Both the position numbers and the translations under genes were made by a program. From DASRHK01 sp963776465 (GTDB lineage: Bacteria; Pseudomonadota; Gammaproteobacteria; Nevskiales; Nevskiaceae), in the NCBI GenBank assembly GCA_963776465.1, contig CAVZMV010000002.1, positions 1,550,001 to 1,614,000 on the forward strand: a stretch of 64,000 nucleotides of DNA. Direction: 5' to 3'. Below are positions 8,262 to 16,974 of this stretch, piece by piece (position 1 is the stretch's first letter; each line of letters opens with the position of its first letter). The notes under the pieces were generated by a model. That model made no database searches. It was not told the origin of the DNA and was given only the letters and a program-made list of their open reading frames with translations.

Positions 8262-9022
8262 ATCTTCCAGGGTGCCTTTCCGGCCGCCCACAGGGATTCG
8301 AGATCATTCTTGTCCCGCAGCGTGTCCATGGGCCGCCAGAAGCCTGTGTGGCGATAGGCCCTCAGTTCCCCATCCGCTGCTAGGCGCTCCAGTGGTTCGG
8401 CTTCCCACATCGTTTCGTCGCCTGCGATGTACGGCAGGACCTTCGGGGACAGCACGAAGAATCCACCGTTGATCCACCCGCCATCGCCCACCGGCTTCTC
8501 GCGGAAGTTGGACACCACGTCCCCGGCCAGCTCGATGGCGCCGAAACGGCCCGGCGGCCGCGCCGCAGTCATCGTCGCCATCGCTCCGTGGCTTCGGTGA
8601 AAGTCGATGAGCGTCGTGATATCGACGTCGCTCACTCCGTCACCGTACGTGAAACAGAAATCGTCGGCACCCAGGTAGGGACCCACGCGCTTCAGCCGCC
8701 CGCCGGTCAGTGTCTCTTCGCCGGTGTCGATCAACGTAACGCGCCAGTCCTCGGCCTTCTTTTCGTGAACCTGGATGGAATTGTTGCGCAGGTCCAGCGT
8801 CACGTCCGACGTGTGTAGGAAGTAGTTCGCAAAGTACTCCTTGATGACGTAGCCCTTGTAGCCCAGGCAGACGATGAATTCGCGGATGCCGTGGGCCGCG
8901 TAGATTTTCATGATGTGCCATAGGATCGGCTTGCCGCCGATGTCGAGCATGGGCTTGGGCCGCAGGCTTGTCTCCTCCGCAAGGCGCGTGCCGCGACCGC
9001 CAGCAAGGATCACGGCTTTCAT
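8252..9022 (-). CDS. rfbF: Glucose-1-phosphate cytidylyltransferase
   Basis: A 256-residue nucleotidyltransferase matching RfbF in length and motifs. It opens MKAVILAGGRGTRLAEETSL, has the product-site lysine in RPKPMLDIGGKPILWHIM, the metal-binding aspartate in FTYGDGVSDVD, and ends with the family's TGFWRPMDTLRDKNDLESLW. It makes CDP-glucose from CTP and glucose-1-phosphate, the first step of the dideoxyhexose branch. The start is ATG 9022, because homology begins exactly there; an earlier in-frame start would add an unrelated tail. It lies 22 bases after the flippase gene and overlaps rfbG by ten bases. Confidence 0.96.
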   Translation of the reverse strand: MKAVILAGGRGTRLAEETSLRPKPMLDIGGKPILWHIMKIYAAHGIREFIVCLGYKGYVIKEYFANYFLHTSDVTLDLRNNSIQVHEKKAEDWRVTLIDTGEETLTGGRLKRVGPYLGADDFCFTYGDGVSDVDITTLIDFHRSHGAMATMTAARPPGRFGAIELAGDVVSNFREKPVGDGGWINGGFFVLSPKVLPYIAGDETMWEAEPLERLAADGELRAYRHTGFWRPMDTLRDKNDLESLWAAGKAPWKIWS

Positions 9023-9044
9023 CGTCGAGCTCGCGGGAGGTGGC

Positions 9045-10271
9045 TCATCTGGTTTGCGTGCGGCTTCCACGGCGCAAAGCCACGTACAAGGTACTGGCCA
9101 TGAAAATTTCTGCGGTCAGCGATGCCGCGAAGGAAGCGATCCAGCCCAGGTGAGGGATGCCGATCCAGTTGATCGCAACATTGATCGCCGCGCCGGTCGA
9201 CAGCATGACGGCAGCGAGTTGCTGATGTCCGGACCCCTGAGCCACCATGAGCATGAACTGCCTGACAACCGCGACCAGCGGCAGGAAAACCAGCACGCGC
9301 AATATCTGTGGTGAAGCAGCAAAGCTCGGTCCCAGCAGCAGGACCAGCTTGTCCGAGAATATCCACAGCAGGGCTCCGCCAATGACGACATAGCATAGCG
9401 ATGCCGTGATCATCTTGGTTGATTTGCCAAGCCCCCACGCCGGCCCCGCTTCCCCGTGCCGGTAGAAACGCGATGCAGTGGCCTCCAGCAAGGCCAGCAC
9501 GGGGATCATCAGCAAGTCGACGAGTCGCGCCGCGGCCGAGTACGCGCCGACCACCGACACGTTGGTGAAGCGGGCAAGCATCGTCTTGTCGATCTCGGCG
9601 TGAACGCGAGCCGACGCGGTTCCCACCGAGTACATCAACCCGTCGCGGATCGCATAGGGTGCAACGCGTTGCTCGCCGGGGCGGCCAAACCGGCCCATCG
9701 TCATCAGCAGCACGGTGCCCGACGCAGCCACTGACGACATCAGATAGGTCAAGGCCCAGTCCGCCGCCCGGAGCGGCTCAGCCGTAATTAGCCAAAGGCA
9801 AATCATCCCGGCGACGCGGCTTGCTACGAGCCCGACGTTGCACGCTGAATAAGCCAGCATCGCTTCCCGGGATTGATACGACCGGGCGCAAATCTCGACG
9901 ACGGGCGCACAAAGCAGTTCCGCCAGTGCGAGGTAGAGAATCGTGGATGACTGCACCACTGGTGGCAGCACCAGCGAGCCAGTGGAGACGCTCAAGCCGA
10001 TCAGGAGGACGCTGGTCGACACGGTGATCTTGAGTGTGCGAGCGAGAATTGCCGGGAGCTGATCCGGCGCGCGCGAGGCATCGCGGACCAGAACGGTGAT
10101 CGCGCCCCCGCCGGACAGGGGAGTGAACACGCTTACCCAAGCCAAGGCGGCGACGAAGGTGCCGTACTGCGTCACACCGAGCAGGCGCGCGATCGCGACG
10201 AACAACCCGAGCTGGAGTACGGTCCGTAGGCCCATGCCAGCCAGCACGACGACTGTGGAGCGCCACGGCAT
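9045..10271 (-). CDS. wzx: Polysaccharide flippase (Wzx/MOP superfamily)
   Basis: A 408-residue integral membrane protein with roughly 12 hydrophobic segments and no soluble domain. The opening helix (VLQLGLFVAIARLLGVTQYG) is typical of the Wzx/PST group in the MOP exporter superfamily, where FARLLG-P-E/QYG is a recurring signature. Such proteins flip undecaprenyl-pyrophosphate-linked repeat units across the inner membrane. It sits upstream of rfbF in the same direction. The start could be ATG 10271 or TTG 10277; I use the ATG. No Wzy-like polymerase was recognised in the window, so polymerisation genes, if present, lie to the left of base 1 or elsewhere. Confidence 0.85.
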   Translation of the reverse strand: MPWRSTVVVLAGMGLRTVLQLGLFVAIARLLGVTQYGTFVAALAWVSVFTPLSGGGAITVLVRDASRAPDQLPAILARTLKITVSTSVLLIGLSVSTGSLVLPPVVQSSTILYLALAELLCAPVVEICARSYQSREAMLAYSACNVGLVASRVAGMICLWLITAEPLRAADWALTYLMSSVAASGTVLLMTMGRFGRPGEQRVAPYAIRDGLMYSVGTASARVHAEIDKTMLARFTNVSVVGAYSAAARLVDLLMIPVLALLEATASRFYRHGEAGPAWGLGKSTKMITASLCYVVIGGALLWIFSDKLVLLLGPSFAASPQILRVLVFLPLVAVVRQFMLMVAQGSGHQQLAAVMLSTGAAINVAINWIGIPHLGWIASFAASLTAEIFMASTLYVALRRGSRTQTR

Positions 10272-10302
10272 CGTCAACGCCTGCTGATGTCGGGCGGCTG
10301 TT

Positions 10303-11208
10303 TCATTCCGTGGTGATGCGATGGTTCGCAGGCAGCTGCTGTCCGGAGCGCATGTACATCAACGTGGTTATTTGCTCGGACAAAAGGCCCAGCACAAACA
10401 GCAGTGCCGAGCTCAGGAACAGCAGCAATCCGAGATTGGTGAAGCGCCCGGAAGTTGCGTAGGTGTAAGCGTAGTACCAGCAGCCGGTGGCGAAGAACAC
10501 CGCACTGAGGGGCGCAAAAAGTTTGAGTGGGGAGTACAACGTTCCCACCTTGAATATGATGAGAAAAAACCGAGTGCCGTCGCGCAGGAGGCGGACGTGG
10601 CTACTATTGCCGGTACGCCGCTTGGCGGTGATGGGGAGGTAAGCGACCGCGTAGCCCGCGCGGAAAAACGCCATCGTCGAAGTCGTCGGGTACGAGAACC
10701 CGTTGGGAAGCAGGTAGAGAAACGCCCGGAACAGGTCTGCACGGACGGCGCGGAACCCCGACGTCAGGTCGTCAATGCGGTGGCCGACCATCCAGCTCGC
10801 GAGAATGTTGTAGATCCCGTTTCCCACCAGTCTGGAGAAGCTGGCCTGTGAAGCGCGATCGCGGGCGCCGACGACCAGGTCATAGCCTTCCGCGAGCTTG
10901 GCGAGCATGCGACGGATGTCTGCGGGATCGTGCTGTCCATCGGCATCCATGAACACCAAGATGTCGCCGCTGGCAACGCGGGCTCCCGTCTTGATGGCGG
11001 CGCCGTTGCCAATGGAGTAGCGGTGAGAAATTACGCGCGCACCAGCTGCCGCCGCTACCGACGCTGTCGCATCGGTTGAACCGTCGTCGACCAGGAAGAT
11101 TTCGGCCTCTGGCACCGTCGCCCGGATCTGGCCGATCAGCACTGCGACGCCATCGGCCTCGTTCTTTGCGGGCAGGATGACGGAGATTCGCGGCGTGGCA
11201 GGTTTCAT
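10303..11208 (-). CDS. Glycosyltransferase family 2, polyprenyl-phosphate hexose synthase-like, with two C-terminal TM helices
   Basis: A 301-residue protein. The N-terminal 230 residues are a GT-A domain of the DPM1/GtrB type: ISVILPAKNEADG, the segment FLVDDGSTDATASVAAAAG, and the metal-binding FMDADGQHDPADI. Two long hydrophobic segments follow (about residues 233-255 and 262-282). Enzymes with this layout transfer a sugar from a nucleotide donor onto undecaprenyl phosphate, giving the lipid-linked sugar used by periplasmic GT-C transferases. The next gene downstream in the genome order (toward the pilins) encodes a GT-C protein, so the pair may work together: one charges the lipid carrier, the other transfers the sugar in the periplasm. 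Confidence 0.85.
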   Translation of the reverse strand: MKPATPRISVILPAKNEADGVAVLIGQIRATVPEAEIFLVDDGSTDATASVAAAAGARVISHRYSIGNGAAIKTGARVASGDILVFMDADGQHDPADIRRMLAKLAEGYDLVVGARDRASQASFSRLVGNGIYNILASWMVGHRIDDLTSGFRAVRADLFRAFLYLLPNGFSYPTTSTMAFFRAGYAVAYLPITAKRRTGNSSHVRLLRDGTRFFLIIFKVGTLYSPLKLFAPLSAVFFATGCWYYAYTYATSGRFTNLGLLLFLSSALLFVLGLLSEQITTLMYMRSGQQLPANHRITTE

Positions 11209-11235
11209 GATGTGGGAGCGTTGATCGGGCCGATC

Positions 11236-13179
11236 TTACGGGTTCAGAGACCCGGGGGTGGACCGCGCGGCCTTATCAAGTTCCGCTCGCATTTGAGCGC
11301 GTGGTCGAGCCAGCGCGTTCTGACGGTCGTTGAAATCCAGCTCGTCCATCGCTTTGGTTGCCTCAGCCAAGTGGCCAGTCACGGCGAGCCATTGGATCAG
11401 TGTGAGCCATGTCGCGACCTCTGCTCCGGGTCTCTCGGTCGCGGCTTTGGCATAGGTCACAGCCCTACGGGGATCATTCCTGGCGTTTCCATAATAGTCC
11501 GCCAACCGCGCGAGGATTCGTGAGCTGAAGCTGCCACTACAAAGCGGGCTGTCGAGGGCGGCGTTGACCACTAGGAGCAGCTTTGCCTCCGCAGGAACGC
11601 ACTCCTTGACGGTGCTGCATTCGATCAGTCCCGTCAGAGCACTCTGCGCGCTCGCGTCGAGGCGCCCCCGCTGGAGGCGAGCGGCGATGTCGTCGTACAT
11701 CTCGTCAGGAGTGTCCTTGCCGAGGCTCAGACGCAAGACGACGCGCGCGATCGCCGCATGAGACTCCGCCGGGTTCAAATCCCCCGATCTGGCGAACAAG
11801 GTATCGGCCTTGGCGAACAGGGCTTCCCGTGCTGCTGGTTGTTGTTCGGCCAGGGTTGCGAAAAGTCCACCCAGGAAATAGGCGCTCGCCGCGGAATCGG
11901 GATGGTGCAGGAGCTGGGCGTTGGCCCAGCTGGCGATGTCGCGCCACTCGTTGACTCGCACCCCCGTCAACACCGAGACCGCCAAGACCGCAGCGCCCAG
12001 GAGTGCTCCGGCAGCCCACCGCCGGATGGCGTATCGCTTGACCGCCATGGCCGCGGCGACGACCAGCGTGAACAGAACTCCTGCCGAGGGCAAGTAATTG
12101 CGGTGTTCGTAGACCAGATCCAGGCCAATCGGAGCGGCCTCCAGCGAATGCCCGGCGACAAACCACCAGATCCCAAAGCCGATCCAGGGCATCGATCGCC
12201 TGAAGTAAAGGCTGCCGCCGAGGGCGACGATCCAGAAAGCGATGACGGCCCACGTCAGGGGAGGCACCAGGAGCGAGCTGGAGATAGTCCAGTCGTCGTG
12301 GACGAGGCCCAATTGACGAAGATCCGGCGCGACCAGCATCTGCAGGTACCAGCACAGGACGCGAGGTGCCGTCCGGATCTGGTCGAGCCCCGAGAAGCTC
12401 TTGCCGGCATACGGCTCGGTGAACTCTAGTCCGCGCATGCGCAGCAAGAAGGCGGCGCCAAGGGCAGCGACGATCGACCATGACACGAAGAGCAAGCGGC
12501 GTCGCTTGCGCGCCGCGTCGCTCGCAGCGTTCTGGAAAGCAAAGAGTTCAATCACCCAGGCATAGGCCAGGACCAGAATGCCGTTCTCCTTGGATAGAAC
12601 CGCAAGCGGCGTCCACACCGCCAGCGCGATGACGACCCGCGGCCAGCTACCGCGCTGGTCTTGGTCGAGCCGAACGCGACCATCCAAATAGAAGTGCAGG
12701 GCGACGAGGGTGAACAAAGCGCTGAGCTCGGTCATCCGCTGGACCACGTACAGCACGGATGTCAGTTGTAGGGGGTGCAGTGCCCACAGCGCGGTCACCG
12801 CCAAGCTCAGAACTTCGGGCGATATCGGCAGGCCTCGAAGGCCCGGCGCAGTTGAGACGAACCGCCAGACTAGGCCTCCCACCAGGAGCGCATTGAGCAG
12901 GTGGATCAGCAGGTTCGTCAGCTTGAAATAAAAAGAATCTTCGCCAGTCAAAGCATAGTTGGCGCCGAAGCTGGCCATGCTGATGGGACGGTGCAGAGGG
13001 CCTGCCGTGCTGCTGAACGCGGCCTGCCGCAGCGAGCTGAGGCTCAGATCCGAAATGTGGACGAGCTCGTTGCCGGTGATGTTGGGATGGTCGTCGTAGA
13101 CGAAGGGGCCGTTCAGCCCTGGTGCGTAGACCGCAACCACGGCGGCGATCAGAAGGAGCCCTGCCAGTACGCGACGCAT
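11236..13179 (-). CDS. GT-C membrane glycosyltransferase with C-terminal TPR-like region (TMTC/DUF1736-like)
   Basis: A 647-residue protein with about ten N-terminal hydrophobic helices (residues 1-410) and a soluble alpha-helical tail (about 420-647) that looks TPR-like. The first periplasmic loop contains FVYDDHPNITGN, the acidic pair expected in GT-C catalytic loops, then LHRPISMASFGANYALTGED and LTNLLIHLLNALLV, a pattern shared with TMTC/DUF1736 proteins. Members use lipid-linked sugars to glycosylate proteins or glycans outside the cytoplasm. It lies directly downstream of the two pilin genes but is separated from them by a strong terminator, so its transcription is at least partly independent. 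A role in pilin glycosylation is possible from location, not shown by sequence. Confidence 0.75.
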   Translation of the reverse strand: MRRVLAGLLLIAAVVAVYAPGLNGPFVYDDHPNITGNELVHISDLSLSSLRQAAFSSTAGPLHRPISMASFGANYALTGEDSFYFKLTNLLIHLLNALLVGGLVWRFVSTAPGLRGLPISPEVLSLAVTALWALHPLQLTSVLYVVQRMTELSALFTLVALHFYLDGRVRLDQDQRGSWPRVVIALAVWTPLAVLSKENGILVLAYAWVIELFAFQNAASDAARKRRRLLFVSWSIVAALGAAFLLRMRGLEFTEPYAGKSFSGLDQIRTAPRVLCWYLQMLVAPDLRQLGLVHDDWTISSSLLVPPLTWAVIAFWIVALGGSLYFRRSMPWIGFGIWWFVAGHSLEAAPIGLDLVYEHRNYLPSAGVLFTLVVAAAMAVKRYAIRRWAAGALLGAAVLAVSVLTGVRVNEWRDIASWANAQLLHHPDSAASAYFLGGLFATLAEQQPAAREALFAKADTLFARSGDLNPAESHAAIARVVLRLSLGKDTPDEMYDDIAARLQRGRLDASAQSALTGLIECSTVKECVPAEAKLLLVVNAALDSPLCSGSFSSRILARLADYYGNARNDPRRAVTYAKAATERPGAEVATWLTLIQWLAVTGHLAEATKAMDELDFNDRQNALARPRAQMRAELDKAARSTPGSLNP

Positions 13180-13216
13180 CCTGCGAAGCCTGGATCAAGA
13201 ACAAAGACGGATCAAT

Positions 13217-13248
13217 AAAAAAGACCCCGCTCCTTGCGGAGCGGGGTC
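13217..13248 (-). terminator. Rho-independent terminator after pilA
   Basis: On the - strand a perfect 11-bp stem (GACCCCGCTCC / GGAGCGGGGTC) with the 4-base loop GCAA is followed by six T residues. It lies 27 bases after the stop of the first pilin and before the GT-C gene, so it should end abundant pilin transcripts. Confidence 0.93.
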
Positions 13249-13274
13249 CTGGGAACTACGGTCCGGCGAGCCGA

Positions 13275-13718
13275 TTACTGGCGGCAGTCGGCCGGGAGAT
13301 ACTTGGTTGCCACACCGCCGGTAACCGGTCTGCAATCCCACTCAACGCGCTCGTTGGTGCCGGACGCCGCGAGCTCTACCGACTCGCCCGCAGAGGTGCT
13401 GCCGCCCAGATTGGCGGTGATGTAGCCGGTGATCACGGAGGTAGTTGCGGCAGTGCGGTTGTACGACAGGCGATTGAGGTACTTCGCATTGATCGCCGTC
13501 GAGATGCCTGCCGAAGAGACGTTCTGCGGCATCGAACCTTGCGACTGGTAGAACTCGGAAATCGCAACCTTCGCCGCCGACATGCCGACGACCGCCTCGG
13601 TCATCTTCGAACGAACGGTGTAGTCCTGATAGGCGGGAATGGCGATGGCCGCCAGAATACCGATGATCGCGACCACGATCATCAACTCAATCAGCGTAAA
13701 ACCTTTCTGCTTCATCAT
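13275..13718 (-). CDS. pilA: Type IV major pilin (PilA)
   Basis: A 147-residue type IVa prepilin. The short leader MMKQKG ends at the prepilin peptidase site, and the mature protein begins FTLIELMIVVAIIGILAAIA with the glutamate at position 5. The C-terminal domain has two cysteines forming the D-loop (WDCRPVTGG...LPADC). The ATG at 13718 is chosen because GGGGAG lies six bases upstream; a second ATG follows directly. A sigma-54 promoter sits about 56 bases upstream and a terminator follows, so the gene is a single-gene transcript, typical for PilSR-controlled major pilin. It is a paralogue of the pilin encoded just upstream, with a different surface domain. Confidence 0.95.
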   Translation of the reverse strand: MMKQKGFTLIELMIVVAIIGILAAIAIPAYQDYTVRSKMTEAVVGMSAAKVAISEFYQSQGSMPQNVSSAGISTAINAKYLNRLSYNRTAATTSVITGYITANLGGSTSAGESVELAASGTNERVEWDCRPVTGGVATKYLPADCRQ

Positions 13719-13773
13719 GGGTTTCTCCCCTCGGGTGGTGGAAAGCGGTAGAAAACCTACCTGGAGTATCAGC

Positions 13774-13789
13774 AGCAAGGTGCGTGCCA
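13774..13789 (-). promoter_or_regulatory. Sigma-54 (RpoN) promoter of pilA
   Basis: The - strand reads TGGCACG, four bases, TTGCT: an exact match to the core -24/-12 consensus of RpoN promoters. Transcription would start near 13764, giving a leader of roughly 45 bases before the pilin start. This fits the known dependence of pilA on RpoN and the response regulator PilR in gammaproteobacteria. I could not assign the PilR binding sites upstream with confidence. Confidence 0.93.
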
Positions 13790-13900
13790 CTCGCGAGATC
13801 ACCGTTCTTCCTGGCGATTCCCAGAACGTGGCCCGGATGCGAGGGACAATCTGTGTCACAAACTAACAAATCAGAGGTGGGACTGCCCCGTGCTGCGCCG

Positions 13901-14344
13901 CTACTCTCGGCACTCGCTCGGCAGGTACCGCGTCTGGATTGTGCCAGGCTTGCAGTTCCAGGCGACGCGGGTGATCGAGGCGGCGCCCTCCATCACAACC
14001 GTCTCATCGTTGGCGATGCCTGCGCCGAGGTTGCCGCTCATGTTTGCGGTCAACACCCCTGCGTCGGCGCTGGTCTTCGACCAGGTGATCGAGTTCACGT
14101 ACTTGGAGTCGATTGCCCCGTTCAGCCCAGCGGACGCGCCGCTCGAGGGCATCGAGCCCTGGGACTGGTAGTACTCGGAGATCGTCAGCTTTGCGGCGCC
14201 GAACTGCGCGAGCGCCTCGGAGATCTTCGTACGGACGGTGTAATCCTGGTACTGGGGAATGGCGATGGCCGCCAGGATGCCGATGATCGACACGACCATC
14301 ATCAGCTCGATCAGTGTGAAACCTTCGCTACGCTTGCGGTGCAT
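13901..14344 (-). CDS. pilA: Type IV pilin (second PilA paralogue)
   Basis: A 147-residue prepilin with leader MHRKRSEG and mature start FTLIELMMVVSIIGILAAIA, again with glutamate at position 5. Its C-terminal domain also has a cysteine pair (WNCKPG...LPSEC), and the region SEYYQSQGSMPSSGASAGLN parallels SEFYQSQGSMPQNVSSAGIS in the other pilin, so the two arose by tandem duplication and diverged in the surface loops. The start is ATG 14344 with AGGACG about six bases upstream. No sigma-54 site like the one before the other pilin was found upstream, so the two copies are probably controlled differently. It could be an alternative major pilin or a minor component. Confidence 0.93.
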   Translation of the reverse strand: MHRKRSEGFTLIELMMVVSIIGILAAIAIPQYQDYTVRTKISEALAQFGAAKLTISEYYQSQGSMPSSGASAGLNGAIDSKYVNSITWSKTSADAGVLTANMSGNLGAGIANDETVVMEGAASITRVAWNCKPGTIQTRYLPSECRE

Positions 14345-14523
14345 GGGAACGTCCTAGACGGGGTGGCGACTTGCGGCATGCTGATCGCGAACCGGAGCGA
14401 ATGGACGCGTCGTGAGAGTTCTTATGCGTGGCGAATTCATACTGGCGCCGGGGCGGGGCGGGATCGGCTTGGGCCGCAGGTAAACTACCGGCCCCTCTGA
14501 TGCTTTCACCGTGCGGCCCAGCC

Positions 14524-16974
14524 ATGCAGGAGCAATACTCACCTCCAGACGTCGAGCGCGCCGCCCAGGCGTACTGGAACGAGCAGCAATCGTTCCGGGC
14601 GGTGGAGGATCCCTCGCGGAAGAAGTTTTATTGCCTGTCGATGTTCCCGTATCCCAGTGGCCGCCTGCACATGGGACACGTGCGCAACTACACGATCGGC
14701 GACGTTATTTCGCGCTATCAACGCATGCGCGGCCGGAACGTGCTGCAGCCGATGGGCTTCGATGCCTTTGGATTGCCTGCCGAGAACGCGGCCATCAAGT
14801 CGGGTGTCGCGCCGGCGGCCTGGACCTACTCGAACATGGAGTACATGCGCGGGCAAATGCAGCGGCTGGGCTTTGCCTACGACTGGAGCCGCAGCCTCGC
14901 AACCTGCCAGCCCGGGTACTACCGATGGCAGCAGTGGTTCTTCATCCAGCTGTTCAAGAAAGGCATCGTCGAGCGCCGCAGCTCGCTGGTGAACTGGGAC
15001 CCCGTGGATCAGACCGTGCTCGCCAACGAGCAGGTGATCGACGGGCGGGGCTGGCGCTCCGGCGCTCTGGTCGAGCAGCGAGAGGTGCCGCAGTGGTTCC
15101 TGCGCATCACGGCCTATGCGGACGAGTTGCTTGCCGACCTGCAGACGTTACCCGGGTGGCCCGACGCGGTCCGCACGATGCAGGAGAACTGGATCGGCCG
15201 CTCGCGCGGCCTGGAGATCGATTTCAACCTGGCACAGCGCGAGGACGTGCTGACGGTCTTCACGACCCGGCCGGACACGCTGTTCGGGGCCACCTTCATT
15301 TCCGTGGCGGCACAGCATCCGCTGGCCCTCGAAGCGGCAAAGGGCAATCCCGCCGTCGCAGCGTTCGTCGAGGACGCGCGCCGTAGCGGCGTGGCCGAGG
15401 CCACGATCGAAACGATGGAGAAGCGCGGCATCGCGCTCGGCGTCGACGTCATCCATCCGCTCACCGGCGAACGGCTGCCGGTCTGGGCGGCGAATTTCGT
15501 CCTGATGGGCTACGGGACCGGCGCCGTCATGGCGGTGCCGGGACATGACCAGCGGGACTGGGAGTTCGCCACGGCTTACGGGTTGCCGATCAAGCAGGTG
15601 ATCGCAAGCGCCGACGGTGCGGCGGTCGATCTTGGCGCATCGGCGTTCGTCGACAAAGGCGTATGCGTGAATTCCGACGGCTTCGACGGCCTGGAATACG
15701 ACCAGGCCTTCGATGCGGTGGGCGATGCGCTCAAGCGCAAGGGGCAGGGACGCGAGCGGATCAACTACCGACTGCGTGACTGGGGCGTGTCACGCCAGCG
15801 CTACTGGGGCTGCCCGATCCCGATTATCTACTGCGAGCGTTGCGGCGCCGTGCCGGTGCCCGACGATCAGCTGCCAGTGGTGCTGCCCGAGGAGCTCAAG
15901 CCCGACGGCAGCGGCAACCCGCTGACAAAGAGCGCTTCGTTCTACGAGTGCGCGTGCCCGACGTGCGGTGGCAAGGCGCGACGTGAGACTGACACGTTCG
16001 ACACGTTCGTCGACTCGTCCTGGTACTTCGCGCGCTTCGCCTGTCCCGATCAGCAAGGCGCCATGCTCGACGAGCGGGCGGCATATTGGCTGCCGGTGGA
16101 TCAGTACGTCGGCGGCATCGAGCACGCCATCCTGCATTTGTTGTATGCGCGCTTCTTCCAGAAGCTGATGCGCGATTGCGGGCTGTCGACGGTGAGCGAG
16201 CCGTTCACGCGCCTGCTGTCGCAGGGCATGGTCCTCAAGGACGGCGCGAAGATGTCCAAGTCGAAGGGCAACACCGTGGACCCCGAGGCCATCATCGCGG
16301 CGCACGGGGCGGACGCGGTGCGCCTGTTCATGATGTTCGCGTCGCCGCCGGAGGACACGCTGGAGTGGAGCGACGCAGCGATCGAAGGCGCGTCGCGATT
16401 CCTCAAGCGTGTGTGGAGGCTGGTGCATCAGCACGTCAACGCCGGCGCCGTGCGTGAGTTGTCCGTCGCCACGCTGACATCGGCCCAGCAGGATCTGCGG
16501 CGCAAGCTGCACGAAACCATCCGCAAGATCGGGGACGACGTTGGCCGGCGCTACAACTTCAACACCGCGATCGCCGCCTCGATGGAGCTGGTCAACGCGC
16601 TGTACAAGTTCGAGGATCGCTCTGACAACGGCCGGGCGCTGATGCAGGAGGCGCTCGACGCCGTAATCGCCTGTCTTTCGCCGATCGTCCCGCACGTTTG
16701 CCACGAGCTTTGGCGTGCGCTCGGCCATCGCGACGTCGTCATCGATGCTCCCTGGCCCGTGCACGACCCGGCGGCCTTGCTGTCCAGCACGATCACCCTG
16801 GTCGTCCAGGTCAACGGCAAGCTGCGCGGCAACGTCGAGGTGCCGGTCCACGCGAGCCAGGAGGAGATCGTCAATGCCGCGCTGGCCGATGCCAACGTGC
16901 AGAAGTTCATCGCCGGCCAGATGCTGAAGAAGAAGATCGTCGTGCCCGGCAAGCTCGTGAACCTTGTCGTCTGA
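14524..16974 (+). CDS. leuS: Leucyl-tRNA synthetase
   Basis: An 816-residue class Ia synthetase charging tRNA-Leu. The HIGH signature is HMGH inside PYPSGRLHMGHVRNYTIGD (about residues 41-59), the CP1 editing domain carries FTTRPDTLFGATF, and KMSKS occurs intact (about residues 575-579), followed by the anticodon-binding helices and a C-terminal domain. It is about 45 residues shorter than the E. coli enzyme; the leucine-specific insertion that precedes KMSKS there is missing, since SQGMVLKDG runs directly into AKMSKSKG. The start is ATG 14524, matching the family's MQEQY-like N-terminus; a longer frame upstream reads through pilin leader DNA. The stop overlaps the lptE start as TGATG. Confidence 0.97.
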   Translation: MQEQYSPPDVERAAQAYWNEQQSFRAVEDPSRKKFYCLSMFPYPSGRLHMGHVRNYTIGDVISRYQRMRGRNVLQPMGFDAFGLPAENAAIKSGVAPAAWTYSNMEYMRGQMQRLGFAYDWSRSLATCQPGYYRWQQWFFIQLFKKGIVERRSSLVNWDPVDQTVLANEQVIDGRGWRSGALVEQREVPQWFLRITAYADELLADLQTLPGWPDAVRTMQENWIGRSRGLEIDFNLAQREDVLTVFTTRPDTLFGATFISVAAQHPLALEAAKGNPAVAAFVEDARRSGVAEATIETMEKRGIALGVDVIHPLTGERLPVWAANFVLMGYGTGAVMAVPGHDQRDWEFATAYGLPIKQVIASADGAAVDLGASAFVDKGVCVNSDGFDGLEYDQAFDAVGDALKRKGQGRERINYRLRDWGVSRQRYWGCPIPIIYCERCGAVPVPDDQLPVVLPEELKPDGSGNPLTKSASFYECACPTCGGKARRETDTFDTFVDSSWYFARFACPDQQGAMLDERAAYWLPVDQYVGGIEHAILHLLYARFFQKLMRDCGLSTVSEPFTRLLSQGMVLKDGAKMSKSKGNTVDPEAIIAAHGADAVRLFMMFASPPEDTLEWSDAAIEGASRFLKRVWRLVHQHVNAGAVRELSVATLTSAQQDLRRKLHETIRKIGDDVGRRYNFNTAIAASMELVNALYKFEDRSDNGRALMQEALDAVIACLSPIVPHVCHELWRALGHRDVVIDAPWPVHDPAALLSSTITLVVQVNGKLRGNVEVPVHASQEEIVNAALADANVQKFIAGQMLKKKIVVPGKLVNLVV

